This document shows positions 54,198-62,903 of a stretch of DNA of 64,000 nucleotides, in pieces (positions within the stretch are counted from its first letter, which is position 1; each line of letters starts with the position of its first letter). The translations under genes were made by a program, and so were the position numbers. Below the pieces are notes generated by a model, which was given only the letters and a program-made list of their open reading frames with translations, had not been told where the DNA came from and did not search any database. Origin of the DNA: Geothrix edaphica (GTDB lineage: Bacteria > Acidobacteriota > Holophagae > Holophagales > Holophagaceae). The stretch is from assembly GCF_030268045.1 (NCBI RefSeq), contig NZ_BSDC01000001.1, positions 496,001-560,000 of the forward strand, in the 5' to 3' direction.

Positions 54198-55988
54198 ATG
54201 CGCAAGGATCTTGTCTTCGGAATGGCCGGTTCAGGAGGCGATGGCATCGTCTCCGCCGGCGACTCCCTCCTCCAGGCTGCCTCGGCCGAGGGTTATCACG
54301 GCGTGATGACCAAGAGCTTCGGCTCCCAGATCCGCGGCGGTGAGTCCTCCTGCCGCGTGCGCATCAGCACGGATCCGGTCCTGAATCCCGGCGGCAACCT
54401 CGACGTGGCCGTGGCCCTGAACTGGGAGGACTTCCTCAAGTTCGGCGCCGAGCTCCCCGTGGCCGGCACCACCGTGGTGATCTACGAGGCCGCCACCGGC
54501 GTGGCCGAGAACCAGATCCCCCTGGTGGGCGTGACGCCGCTCCAGGTGATCGCCGTGCCCATCGCCGCCATGGCCAAGGAGACCGCCGGCACCGAGCGCG
54601 CCAAGAACACCGTGGTGCTGGGCCTCATCGCCGGCTGGTTCGGCATCGGCGGCGAAGCCGTGATGAAGGGCATCTCGAAGAAGCTGGCCAAGAAGAGCCA
54701 GGAGCTCGTCGAAGCCAACCAGAAGGCCTTCGACTCGGGCGTGGCCTTCGCGAAGTCGCATCCCCTCAAGGCCGACATGACCATCGTGCCCTCCGCGAGC
54801 AAGGGCGCCGTGAAGCTGCTCACCGACGGCAACGACATGTGCGCCGCCGCGGCCATTTTCGCCGGCTGCCAGTTCTTCGGCGGCTACCCGATCACGCCGT
54901 CCACCGAGATCATGCAGTTCTTCACCAACCACGTCTGGAAGTACGGCGGCGCCGTGCTCCAGGCCGAGGACGAGATCGCGGGCATCGGCGCGGCCGTGGG
55001 CGCCTCCTTCGCGGGCAAGAAGGCCATGACCGCCACCAGCGGCCCCGGCCTCTCCCTGAAGTCCGAGATGATGGGCCTCGCCAGCATCGCCGAGCTGCCC
55101 CTGGTGATCGTGGATGTGCAGCGCGGCGGCCCCTCCACGGGCCTGCCCACCAAGACCGAGCAGTCCGACCTCTTCGCGGCGGCCTTCTCCGCCCACGGCG
55201 ACGTGATCCGCCCGGTGCTGGCCCCGACCTCCGTGGCCGACATCTTCCGCACCACCGTCGAGGCCTTCAACATCGCCGAGTACTACCAGACGCCGGTGAT
55301 CATCCTCTCCGACCAGGAGATCGCCTCCCGCAAGGAGACGCTGGATCCCATCGACACCAGCCAGTTCAAGATCATCGACCGCCTGAAGCCCACCGGTTCC
55401 GACCTCCAGGACTACAAGCGCTTCAAGCAGACCGAGAACCACATCAGCCCCATCAGCCACCCGGGCATGCTCGGCGGCACCTACCTGGCCTCCGGCATCG
55501 AGCATGTGGAATCCGGCGCGCCCACGAACAGCGGCTCCGTGCATGCGCGCATGAACGACAAGCGCATCAAGAAGCTGGACCCCCTGAAGGACCGCAAGGA
55601 CCTCTTCGAGATCACCGGCAATCCCGATGCGCCGCTGGCGCTGGTGGCCTGGGGCAGCGTGGCCGGCGTGTGCCGCGAGGCGCTGCAGATGGCCCGGGAG
55701 CAGGGGCTGGACGTCAAGCTCATGGTGCCCTACCTGCTCTACCCCGTGGCCGAGCAGACCTACCGCGACTTCTTCGTGTCGGTCCAGAAGGGGCTCGTCG
55801 TCGAGCAGTCCCACCTGGCCCAGACGTTCAAGGTGCTGCGCATGCACCTCGACCTGCCCAAGGGCCTGCAGTCCCTGGCCCGCAGCGGCGCGAACCCCTT
55901 CCTGCCCGGCGAGATCGTCGCGGCCCTCCACCAACTCCTCGCGGAACTGCAGCGCAGCCACGAGGGCAAGCTCCAGCCCCAGGAGTGA
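54198..55988 (+). CDS. korA: 2-oxoacid:ferredoxin oxidoreductase, fused gamma-alpha subunit
   Basis: 596 aa. Residues 1-190 are the gamma domain (GMAGSGGDGIVSAGDSLLQ, KSFGSQIRGGESSCRVRIS), followed by the alpha domain with the pyrimidine-binding region (FFGGYPITPSTEIMQF, MTATSGPGLSLKSEMMGLA, VDVQRGGPSTGLPTKTEQSD) and a C-terminal domain. The fusion order is that of KorA-type enzymes, which oxidise 2-oxoglutarate or a related 2-oxoacid to the acyl-CoA and reduce ferredoxin. Substrate not settled by sequence. ATG at 54198 has GAGG six bases before. The 159-bp leader shows a GC-rich hairpin (CCGAGC / GCTCGG) of unknown use. Confidence 0.92.
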   Translation: MRKDLVFGMAGSGGDGIVSAGDSLLQAASAEGYHGVMTKSFGSQIRGGESSCRVRISTDPVLNPGGNLDVAVALNWEDFLKFGAELPVAGTTVVIYEAATGVAENQIPLVGVTPLQVIAVPIAAMAKETAGTERAKNTVVLGLIAGWFGIGGEAVMKGISKKLAKKSQELVEANQKAFDSGVAFAKSHPLKADMTIVPSASKGAVKLLTDGNDMCAAAAIFAGCQFFGGYPITPSTEIMQFFTNHVWKYGGAVLQAEDEIAGIGAAVGASFAGKKAMTATSGPGLSLKSEMMGLASIAELPLVIVDVQRGGPSTGLPTKTEQSDLFAAAFSAHGDVIRPVLAPTSVADIFRTTVEAFNIAEYYQTPVIILSDQEIASRKETLDPIDTSQFKIIDRLKPTGSDLQDYKRFKQTENHISPISHPGMLGGTYLASGIEHVESGAPTNSGSVHARMNDKRIKKLDPLKDRKDLFEITGNPDAPLALVAWGSVAGVCREALQMAREQGLDVKLMVPYLLYPVAEQTYRDFFVSVQKGLVVEQSHLAQTFKVLRMHLDLPKGLQSLARSGANPFLPGEIVAALHQLLAELQRSHEGKLQPQE

Positions 55989-55996
55989 GGTCCACC

Positions 55997-56872
55997 ATGA
56001 GCGCCACCTGCGAATTCCAAGCGAAAGACTTCAAGAGCGACCTGAAGCCCATCTGGTGCCCCGGCTGCGGTGACTACTCCGTGGTGCAGGGCATCTACCG
56101 GGCCCTGGCCGCCATCGGCCGCGCCCCCCACGAGGTCGCCTTCATCTCGGGCATCGGCTGCTCCAGCCGCATCCCCGGCTACACCACGGCCTACGGCTTC
56201 AACACCGTCCACGGCCGGGCCCTGCCCATCGCCCAGGGCATCAAGCTGGCCAACCCCGACCTGCTGGTGCTGGCCGCCGGTGGCGACGGCGACGGCTTCT
56301 CCATCGGCGGCGGCCACATCGCCCACCTGATCCGCCGCAACATCGACATCACCTACATCGTGATGGACAACCAGATCTACGGCCTCACCAAGGGCCAGCT
56401 CTCGCCCACCTCCCAGAAGGGCCGCACCACCTGCACCTCGCCCTACGGGAGCCTCGAGAACCCCGTCAACCCGCTCCTCTACGTGCTGGCCTACGGCGCG
56501 GGCTTCGTGGCCCAGGCCTCGCCCACGGACCTGGCGGGCATGGCCGCCACCCTCGAGGAGGCCATCCGCTACCCCGGATTCGCCTTCGTGAACGTCCAGT
56601 CCCCCTGCGTCACCTACGGCGAGGAGGCCCAGCAGATCAAGGGCCTCAAGGCCATCAGCGAGAGCCTCGCGGCCATCGGCCACGATCCGGCGGACCGCCT
56701 GGCGGCCATGGACCTGGCCCAGCACTACGGATCCAAGATGCACCTCGGCGTGTTCTACAAGAACCCCGAGCCGCCGCCGACCTACGACGCCCTGATCCGC
56801 GAGCGCCAGGCCCAGCTGTCCCAGGGCGCCCCTCCCAAGGAGCGCATCCTGGATCTCTTCATCAAGAAGTGA
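55997..56872 (+). CDS. korB: 2-oxoacid:ferredoxin oxidoreductase, beta subunit
   Basis: 291 aa. Binds thiamine diphosphate (AAGGDGDGFSIGGGH with NQIYGLTKGQ, the GDG...N motif) and one [4Fe-4S] cluster through cysteines in IWCPGCGDY, GIGCSSR and SPCVTYG. Works with the gamma-alpha chain encoded eight bases upstream. The two-gene form has no ferredoxin-like delta subunit, so a separate ferredoxin must accept electrons. That product could feed the Complex I without NADH module encoded at 28-39 kb, which is inference. Confidence 0.93.
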   Translation: MSATCEFQAKDFKSDLKPIWCPGCGDYSVVQGIYRALAAIGRAPHEVAFISGIGCSSRIPGYTTAYGFNTVHGRALPIAQGIKLANPDLLVLAAGGDGDGFSIGGGHIAHLIRRNIDITYIVMDNQIYGLTKGQLSPTSQKGRTTCTSPYGSLENPVNPLLYVLAYGAGFVAQASPTDLAGMAATLEEAIRYPGFAFVNVQSPCVTYGEEAQQIKGLKAISESLAAIGHDPADRLAAMDLAQHYGSKMHLGVFYKNPEPPPTYDALIRERQAQLSQGAPPKERILDLFIKK

Positions 56873-56883
56873 GGGAGCCGACC

Positions 56884-57405
56884 ATGGCGACGCGGATCGA
56901 TTTTGCCAGCCTGAGCCTCATGGATGCCCTCGATCTGGCCGTCCTGATCGAGGAGGAGGCCAAGGAGCGCTACGAGGACTTCGCGGCGCAGATGGAGCAG
57001 CACCGCACGCCGGAGGCGGCGACCTTCTTCCGCCTCATGGCCGTCAACGAGGCCAAGCACGGCCAGGAGCTGGCCGATCGCCGGAGCCAGCTGTTCGGCG
57101 CCGCGGCCCGCACGGTCACCCGGGCCATGATCTTCGACGTGGAGGCGCCGGACTTCGACGCGGCCCGCGCCTTCATGAGTCCGCGCCAGGCCATGAAGGC
57201 GGCCCTGGCCTCCGAGGTCAAGGCCCACGCCTTCTTCGTGGCGGCCCTCCCCGCCCTGAAGGATGCGAAGGTCCGCGCCCTCTTCGAGGAGCTGCGCGAC
57301 GAGGAGGTCGAGCACCAGACCCTCGTCAAGGCCGAGCTGGCCAAGCTCCCCCCGGACAGCGGCCTGTCGGACGACGACTTCGTGGACGAGCCCGCGGCCC
57401 AGTAG
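56884..57405 (+). CDS. Ferritin-like (rubrerythrin-type) di-iron protein
   Basis: 173 aa, four-helix bundle with carboxylate-bridged di-iron ligands: EEEAKERYE, NEAKHGQE, ASEVKAHAFF and DEEVEHQTL supply two E-x-x-H pairs plus further Glu residues. No rubredoxin tail, so it is not a complete rubrerythrin. Such proteins detoxify peroxide or oxygen in anaerobes. Located 11 bp after korB, it may shield the oxygen-sensitive oxidoreductase. ATG at 56884 follows GGGAG. Confidence 0.82.
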   Translation: MATRIDFASLSLMDALDLAVLIEEEAKERYEDFAAQMEQHRTPEAATFFRLMAVNEAKHGQELADRRSQLFGAAARTVTRAMIFDVEAPDFDAARAFMSPRQAMKAALASEVKAHAFFVAALPALKDAKVRALFEELRDEEVEHQTLVKAELAKLPPDSGLSDDDFVDEPAAQ

Positions 57406-57434
57406 GATCGTTCGCTCGAACCGCCAAAAGCTTT

Positions 57435-57537
57435 CACCACCAAGACACCAAGGCACCAAGTTTCTTTTTGCCTCGCGTATCACCGCAGGTGATAAGCGAG
57501 AGGAACTGCTTTTTCTTTTCTTGGTGTCTTGGTGGTG
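57435..57537. repeat. CACCAAGACACCAAG nested dyad element
   Basis: Outer arms CACCACCAAGACACCAAG (57435-57452) and its perfect reverse complement (57520-57537), 18 bp. Inside is a second hairpin: CTCGC-g-TATCACC (57472-57484), loop GCA, GGTGATA-a-GCGAG (57488-57500). Such a nested structure between convergent genes could end transcription from both sides. A third, unpaired GCACCAAG follows the left arm. Confidence 0.85.
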
Positions 57538-57542
57538 CTCTT

Positions 57543-58217
57543 TTATCCCTTGCGTTCGGCAGGGCCGTGCCAGAGATCCGCCAGCACCACAGCCACCAGG
57601 GCCAGGAAGGTCAAAGCCAGCAAGATCAGTCCTGTCCAGGCCGCCCAGGCATGGCCCGGATGCCCCTGCCGCAGCCACCACTGGCCCGCATCGAACAGCA
57701 CGGCCACGGCGCAGCCGCCCACGAGGATGGTCCGGCCCTTCCAGCCGGTCCGCCGCAGGTAGCCGACGACCGCCACCAGGAAGACCAGCGGGAACACGGC
57801 CAGGTGCAGGCCCCGGGTCCCGATCGTGGCGAAGAGGCTGTCCGAGGCCTCCTCCAGGGCCAGGGGCCGCAGGTCTTCGTAGCTGGTGATCCGGGGGAAC
57901 TGGCCGCCGGGGGCGTGGCAGCTGGCGCAGTTGTTGGCGACGACGGCCTCCACGGGGGCGAAGCCCTCGCGGGTGGCGCCGCCCTGCACCCAGGTCCGGA
58001 AGATCGCGGCCTCCGCGGGACTGGTGTTGGGGGCCATCACGCCTTCGAGGACGGCCATGAGGCGGGGCCGGGCGGCGGGGGCCTGGACCGTCCCGGCGCG
58101 CTCCTGGCGGGCCGTGTGGACCAGGCCGCTTCCCAGGAAGGCCGCCAGGGCCAGGATCACGAAGGTGGCGAAGGCGCGCTCGGAGGGGGGCAGGGTCCGC
58201 AGGCTCATGGGGTCCAT
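57543..58217 (-). CDS. Membrane protein with one c-type heme motif
   Basis: 224 aa. One N-terminal membrane segment (about 14-34), a periplasmic region with a single CASCH heme-binding motif near residue 97 followed by APGGQFPRITSYEDLRPLA, and three C-terminal spans (about 137-157, 163-184, 194-216). No methionine ligand is obvious. It resembles membrane cytochromes that transfer electrons to or from the quinone pool, but no exact family is recognised. ATG at 58217 or 58208. Same strand as, and 18 bp after, the DHA2 transporter gene. Confidence 0.75.
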   Translation of the reverse strand: MDPMSLRTLPPSERAFATFVILALAAFLGSGLVHTARQERAGTVQAPAARPRLMAVLEGVMAPNTSPAEAAIFRTWVQGGATREGFAPVEAVVANNCASCHAPGGQFPRITSYEDLRPLALEEASDSLFATIGTRGLHLAVFPLVFLVAVVGYLRRTGWKGRTILVGGCAVAVLFDAGQWWLRQGHPGHAWAAWTGLILLALTFLALVAVVLADLWHGPAERKG

Positions 58218-58235
58218 GGTACCCGCCCGCGCCGG

Positions 58236-59798
58236 TCAGTCGACGTGGACCGGCCCCGTGGCCAGGCTCCGCCGCATGAGGAAGAGCATGGGGAAGAGGC
58301 AGAAGCAGAGGATGCCCATGAACCAGAAGGTGTCAGAGAAGGCCATCATGCTCGACTGCTTCACCACGGTGCCGTAGGCGGCGCCCTGGGCCAGGTGGGC
58401 GGCGTCCGTGGGCGACAGGCCGCCGCGCAGAACGCCCAGCTGGGTGGTCCGGTCCAGGAAGCCCTGATAGGCAGGATTGCCCGGCGACAGGTGGCCGATG
58501 AGGTTGGCCTGATGGAACTGGGACCGGCGGGCCAGCATGGTGGTGGCGAGGGCGATACCCGTGCTGCCGCCGATGTTGCGCACCAGGTTCATGAGGCCCG
58601 TGGCGTAGGCGGTCTTGTCGGGTGGGATGTGCTGGAAGGCCGACACGTTGATGGGGATGAAGAGGAAGGCGAAGCCGAGGCTCTGGACCACGCGCGACCA
58701 CATGGCCGTGCGGAAGTCCACCTGCAGGTTGAAGCCCGACATCTGGATGAGGCCCAGGCCGCAGGTGAAGAAGCCGAAGCCGATCAGCCAGCGGGTATCC
58801 ACCTTCTTCAGGAGCATGGCCACGATGGGCATCATGCACATCACCGCCAGGCCGCCGGGGCTCAGCACCCAGCCGCTCAACAGGGCCGTGTAGCCCAGCA
58901 GGGTCTGGAGGAAGATGGGTAGCAGCGCCAGGCTGCCGTAGAGCACGAAGCCCAGCACGAAGAGCATGAGGATGGACACGGCGAAGGTGCGGTCCTTCAT
59001 CAGGCGGAAGTCCACGATGGGCCGGTCCTTGCGCAGCTCGTAGAGCACGGCGAAGACCAGCGCTGCCACCGCCACGATGGCGAAGAAGACGATGAAGCCC
59101 GAGGAGAACCAGTCCTTGCGCTGCCCCTCGTCCAGCACGATCTCCAGCGAGGCCAGGCCCAGGGTGAGGATGCCGATGCCGAAGTAGTCGAACCTCGCGC
59201 CCTCCTTGAGGGAGATGCGGTGGAAGGTCGGGGGGTCCTGCACCAGGGCGCTGGTGAGCGTGAAGGACAGGAAGCCCACGGGGATGTTGATGAGGAAGAT
59301 CCAGTGCCAGCTGAAGTTGTCCGTGATCCAGCCGCCCAGCACGGGGCCGATGATGGGCGCCAGCACCACGCCCATGCCGTAGACGGCCATGGCCGCGCCG
59401 CGCTTCTCGTGGGGGAAGGTCTCCACGAGGATCGCCTGGGAGATGGGCTGCAGGCCGCCGCCGCCCAGCCCCTGGAGCACGCGGAAGAAGATGAGCCAGC
59501 CCAGCGATGGCGCGATGCCGCAGAGCAGCGAGGCCACCGTGAAGACACTCACGCAGGTGAGGTAGAACCGCTTGCGGCCCATGTGGCTGGAGAAGTAGCC
59601 GCCCAGGGGCAGCACCACGGCATTGGCCACCAGGTACGAGGTGAGCACCCAGGTGGTCTCCTCCACGGTGGCCGACAGATCCCCCGCGATGTGCGGCAGC
59701 GCCACGTTCGCCACGCTGGTGTCCAGGACCTCCATGAAGGTCGCGATCATCACCGTGAGAGCGATGATCCAGGGGTTGATGGTGCGGTGGGAGCTCAT
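58236..59798 (-). CDS. DHA2-family multidrug MFS transporter (EmrB-like)
   Basis: 520 aa, 14 membrane spans. TFMEVLDTSVANVALPHIAG is the DHA2 first-helix motif, LSATVEETTWVLTSYLVANA follows, and the motif-C run GPVLGGWITDNFSWHWIFLINIPVG is intact. With the EmrA-like and TolC-like proteins it should form a three-part proton-driven exporter across both membranes. In ordinary operons emrB directly follows emrA; here a GxxExxY gene and a repeat element lie between them (59799-60388). Confidence 0.94.
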   Translation of the reverse strand: MSSHRTINPWIIALTVMIATFMEVLDTSVANVALPHIAGDLSATVEETTWVLTSYLVANAVVLPLGGYFSSHMGRKRFYLTCVSVFTVASLLCGIAPSLGWLIFFRVLQGLGGGGLQPISQAILVETFPHEKRGAAMAVYGMGVVLAPIIGPVLGGWITDNFSWHWIFLINIPVGFLSFTLTSALVQDPPTFHRISLKEGARFDYFGIGILTLGLASLEIVLDEGQRKDWFSSGFIVFFAIVAVAALVFAVLYELRKDRPIVDFRLMKDRTFAVSILMLFVLGFVLYGSLALLPIFLQTLLGYTALLSGWVLSPGGLAVMCMMPIVAMLLKKVDTRWLIGFGFFTCGLGLIQMSGFNLQVDFRTAMWSRVVQSLGFAFLFIPINVSAFQHIPPDKTAYATGLMNLVRNIGGSTGIALATTMLARRSQFHQANLIGHLSPGNPAYQGFLDRTTQLGVLRGGLSPTDAAHLAQGAAYGTVVKQSSMMAFSDTFWFMGILCFCLFPMLFLMRRSLATGPVHVD

Positions 59799-59802
59799 AG
59801 AG

Positions 59803-59920
59803 AAAAACTCACGCAGAGGGACGCAGAGGGAAAGGAGAATGCGGAGAGAAATGGATCAGGAGCGAGATCTTCTTCTCCGCGGATCTCTGCTGCCTCCGCG
59901 GCCCTCTGCGTGAGTATTTT
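59803..59920. repeat. CCTCTGCG dyad element, downstream of the GxxExxY gene
   Basis: Perfect 14-bp arms ACTCACGCAGAGGG (59807-59820) and CCCTCTGCGTGAGT (59902-59915), prolonged by an A-run and T-run with one bulge. Inner arms GCGGAGA (59841-59847) and TCTCCGC (59874-59880) also pair. It stands between the GxxExxY gene and emrB, and belongs to the family seen at 52956-53075 and 60343-60390. Confidence 0.8.
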
Positions 59921-59957
59921 CCTTTTGAAAGCATGGCTCGAACAGATGCGGTGCGGA

Positions 59958-60392
59958 TCACGGCCTGCTCCTCACGATCCGCTCGATCCCCCCATCCTTC
60001 AGCGGCCAAGCCCAGAAATTGAGCAGGAGCCCGACGGCCTTCCCGGAGAATCGAAGGTAGCTGTGGACTTGGGCGCGGTGGATATCCAGGAGGCGCTCCA
60101 CTGTCTTAAGCTCCACGATGACGACGTCATCCACGATGAGGTCTAGTCGATAAGCACACGGAACATGCAGGTCGCCGTAGTGGATATCGAGGGGAACCTG
60201 GGTGGTGATGGTGTGTCCGGATTGCTGGAGTTCATGGATCAGGCATGCTTCATAGGCCGATTCGAACAGTCCCGGCCCCAGGGACCGCTGGACCTTGATG
60301 GCCGCGCCGATAATGGACTCGGTGATGCCCCCATGGGGGAAATCTCCGCGTGCCTCTGCTTCCTCTGTGACCCTCTGCGAGAGTGGTTTCAT
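59958..60392 (-). CDS. GxxExxY family protein (PD-(D/E)xK nuclease-like)
   Basis: 144 aa. GPGLFESAYEACL supplies the family signature G-x-x-E-x-x-Y; YRLDLIVDDVVIVELK has the D...E-x-K spacing of PD-(D/E)xK nucleases, and LLNFWAWPLKDGGIERIV is the usual end. Function unknown. The first ~16 residues (MKPLSQRVTEEAEARG) are encoded by an arm of the CCTCTGCG repeat and are unlike family members; the core begins at about residue 20. Its ATG overlaps the emrA stop by four bases. It sits inside an efflux operon with repeat arms on both sides, which suggests a repeat-associated cassette rather than an original operon member. Confidence 0.88.
   Translation of the reverse strand: MKPLSQRVTEEAEARGDFPHGGITESIIGAAIKVQRSLGPGLFESAYEACLIHELQQSGHTITTQVPLDIHYGDLHVPCAYRLDLIVDDVVIVELKTVERLLDIHRAQVHSYLRFSGKAVGLLLNFWAWPLKDGGIERIVRSRP
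60343..60390. repeat. CCTCTGCG repeat, single arm covering the GxxExxY start
   Basis: CCTCTGCTTCCTCTGTGACC then CTCTGCGAGAGTGGTTT on the plus strand. It matches the right arm of the free-standing copy at 53040-53070 but has no left arm next to it; the partner arms lie beyond the gene at 59803-59920. Confidence 0.7.
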
Positions 60393-61501
60393 TTGAGGAT
60401 CACCGTGGCCTCGACGTTCATGCCGGGGCGGAGGGTGACTTTCCGGGCTTCGGCCTCGTCGATGTGGATCTTCACGGGGATGCGCTGGACGACCTTCACG
60501 AAGTTGCCCACGGCGTTCTCGGGGGGCAGCAGGCTCATGCGCGAGCCGGTGGAGCCCGCGATGGAATCCACGTGGCCCTTGAGCACCATGCCGTTCATGT
60601 CGATCTTGACCTCGGCCTCCTGGCCGGGCTTCATCTTCGCGAGCTGGGTCTCCTTGAAGTTGGCGGTGACCCAGGTCTGGTGCAGGGGGATCAGCGTCAT
60701 CAGGCCCTGGCCCGGCTGGATGGTCTGCCCGGCCTCGACGAACTTGCGGGTCACGACGCCGTCGACGGGGGCGAGGATCTTCGTGTACCCGAGCTGGAGC
60801 TCCAGGCCCTCCTGGCTGGCGCGGGCCTGCTCCACCTGGGCCTGGGCCGAGGCCAGGCGGGCCTCGGCGGCGCCCACGGCCACCTTGCGGATATCCGCCT
60901 CGCGCTGGAGGGAGCCCATGCGCTGCTGGGCGGCGCGCCAGTCGCCGTCGGCCACCTCGGCCTGGGTGCGGATGCCGTCGAACTGCTGCGCGGAGATCTC
61001 CTCCCGCTCCGCCAGGGGCTTCATGCGCTGGACATCGGACTTCGCCTTGTCGAGGCTGGCCTTCTTGGAATCCAGGTTGGCCTTGGCGGTCTCCAGGTCC
61101 GAGCCGCGGGCCTGCTGGAAGGCCACCCGGGCCCGCTCCAGATCGGCCCGGGCGCCCTCGACCTGGGCCTTGGCCTGGGCCAGGGCGGCCCGGGCCTGGT
61201 CGAGCCGGGCCTGGATGTCACGCGGGTCCACGGCCACCAGGGGATCTCCGGCCTTCACGGCCTGGTTGTCCTCCACCAGCACCCTGTCCACGGTGCCGTA
61301 GACGCGGCAGGAGACGGGCACCAGGTGGCCGTCCACCTGCGCGTCGTCCGTGCTCACGCGGTTGCGGGAGTAGAACCACAGCCCGCCGCCGACGAGGAGG
61401 GCGATGGGCGTGCCGATGAGGAGGGCCCTCATGGCCTTGGAGATGCCGGCGGCAGCGGCGCCGCTGGGGGTGTCCTGGACGGTGGGCGCATCTTGATTCA
61501 T
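60389..61501 (-). CDS. HlyD/EmrA-type membrane-fusion protein
   Basis: 370 aa periplasmic adaptor. One N-terminal membrane span (ALLIGTPIALLVGGGLWFY), the EmrA motif STDDAQVDGHLVPV, a biotinyl-lipoyl half (VEDNQAVKAGDPLVAV), a long alpha-helical hairpin (about 95-230, heptad-rich with many Ala, Gln and Lys), the second lipoyl half (LGYTKILAPVDGVV) and a beta-barrel. ATG at 61501 has GGAGA upstream; the TGATG start at 61513 has no ribosome site. Lies between the TolC-like and GxxExxY genes. Confidence 0.93.
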   Translation of the reverse strand: MNQDAPTVQDTPSGAAAAGISKAMRALLIGTPIALLVGGGLWFYSRNRVSTDDAQVDGHLVPVSCRVYGTVDRVLVEDNQAVKAGDPLVAVDPRDIQARLDQARAALAQAKAQVEGARADLERARVAFQQARGSDLETAKANLDSKKASLDKAKSDVQRMKPLAEREEISAQQFDGIRTQAEVADGDWRAAQQRMGSLQREADIRKVAVGAAEARLASAQAQVEQARASQEGLELQLGYTKILAPVDGVVTRKFVEAGQTIQPGQGLMTLIPLHQTWVTANFKETQLAKMKPGQEAEVKIDMNGMVLKGHVDSIAGSTGSRMSLLPPENAVGNFVKVVQRIPVKIHIDEAEARKVTLRPGMNVEATVILK

Positions 61502-61512
61502 GGAACTCTCCA

Positions 61513-62865
61513 TCAGCGGGCGAAGGTCTGTTCGAGCTGGCCGGTGGCGCGGGCCAGGTCCACGCGGGACTGGTTCAGGCGGTAGAGGGCGCTGATCTGG
61601 TTGTCGGTGGCGCGGGCCAGCTCATCCTGGGCGTTGATCACTTCGATGTTGTTGCTCACGCCGGCCTCGAACCGATGCCTCGCCTGGGTGAGCGCCTCGG
61701 TGGACAGGCTGACGGCGAGGTTGGCGACCTCCACCTCGTGGGCGGCGGCGTCCAGCTCGGCCTGGGCCACCTGGACCTCGTAGCCCACCTGGGCGCGGAC
61801 ATCCCGGCGGGCCTCCTGGACGCGGCTCTGCTCGGACTTGGCGCGGGAGATGTGCGAGGACACCAGGCCGCCGGTGAAGAGGGGCACGCGGAGCCCCAGG
61901 GACACCTGGTACGTGGTCGCCCAGGGCTGGGACTGGAGGCCCGTGGAGCCGTAGGCCCCGGTGGCCACCAGGGTGGGCAGGCGCAGGCCCTGGGCGGCCT
62001 GGCGCAGGTTCTCGGCGGCCTTCTCCCGCGCCTCGAGCGCCGCAAGTTCGGGGCGCTGGGCGAGGCCCGCCTCGTAGGCCTGGTCGAAGCCGGCCGTGGG
62101 GAGCGCGGGTGCGGTGAGGGTATCCGCCAGCTCGATGCGGGTGCCGGGCTTCAGGTCCAGCAGGCGGCCCAGGCCGGCCAGGGCCGTGAGGCGCTGGGTC
62201 TGGGCCTGGATGAGGCGCTGGCGCTCGGTCTGCAGCTGCAGCTGCGAGCGCAGCGTGTCGAGCCTGGTGCCCACGCCCTGCTTCTGCTGGTTCTCCGCCA
62301 GCTTGGCCAGGGCTTCGGCCAGCTCCACACGGGACTCGCCGGCCGTCACCGAGGCGCCGGCGCGGAGGGCGCGCAGGTACTGGCCCACCACCAGGGCGGC
62401 GATCTCCTCGCGCACGGCGCGGCCCTGGGCGCGGGTGGCATCTTCGGCATGGCGTGAGGCCCGCCACTTCTTCCACAGGCTCAGGTCGAAGAGCGAGACC
62501 TGGGCTTCCACGCCCACCTGACCCCAGTTGAAGGGGCCCACGACCTGGGGGCCGCCGGGGGTGGGGACTCCGATGAAGGCATCCAGGTTGTTCTTGGCCC
62601 GCTGGCCGTAGGCCTGGGCACCCACCTGCGGCATGAGGGCCGCGGCGGCGGCCCGGCGGTCGTCGCCGCTCTCGGCGATGGCCAGCAGCGACTGCTGCAC
62701 CCGGGGGTTCTGGTCGAGGGCGGTCCGCAGGGCCTGGGCGAGGGTGAGCTGCACGGTCGGGTACGGGCTGACCGACGGGGCAGGAAGGGCAGGAGGAGGA
62801 ACCTGGGCCCAGGCGGCGCCGGTCCCCAGCAGGACGGACAGGACGCGGGAGCTGGTGCGGGACAT
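61513..62865 (-). CDS. TolC-family outer-membrane efflux protein
   Basis: 450 aa with signal peptide MSRTSSRVLSVLLGTGAAWA. Two OEP repeats, each with long coiled helices: TVQLTLAQALRTALDQNPRVQQ begins the first, FDQAYEAGLAQRPELAALEAREKAAE the second. Conserved end: NIEVINAQDELARATDNQISALYRLNQSRVDLARATG. ATG at 62865 with GGAGG five bases upstream. Forms the exit duct for the EmrAB-like pump. 38 bp downstream of the marR gene. Confidence 0.93.
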   Translation of the reverse strand: MSRTSSRVLSVLLGTGAAWAQVPPPALPAPSVSPYPTVQLTLAQALRTALDQNPRVQQSLLAIAESGDDRRAAAAALMPQVGAQAYGQRAKNNLDAFIGVPTPGGPQVVGPFNWGQVGVEAQVSLFDLSLWKKWRASRHAEDATRAQGRAVREEIAALVVGQYLRALRAGASVTAGESRVELAEALAKLAENQQKQGVGTRLDTLRSQLQLQTERQRLIQAQTQRLTALAGLGRLLDLKPGTRIELADTLTAPALPTAGFDQAYEAGLAQRPELAALEAREKAAENLRQAAQGLRLPTLVATGAYGSTGLQSQPWATTYQVSLGLRVPLFTGGLVSSHISRAKSEQSRVQEARRDVRAQVGYEVQVAQAELDAAAHEVEVANLAVSLSTEALTQARHRFEAGVSNNIEVINAQDELARATDNQISALYRLNQSRVDLARATGQLEQTFAR

Positions 62866-62903
62866 GGGAGCCTCCATCCGTTCGGGGATTGATCTTGGGC
62901 CGC

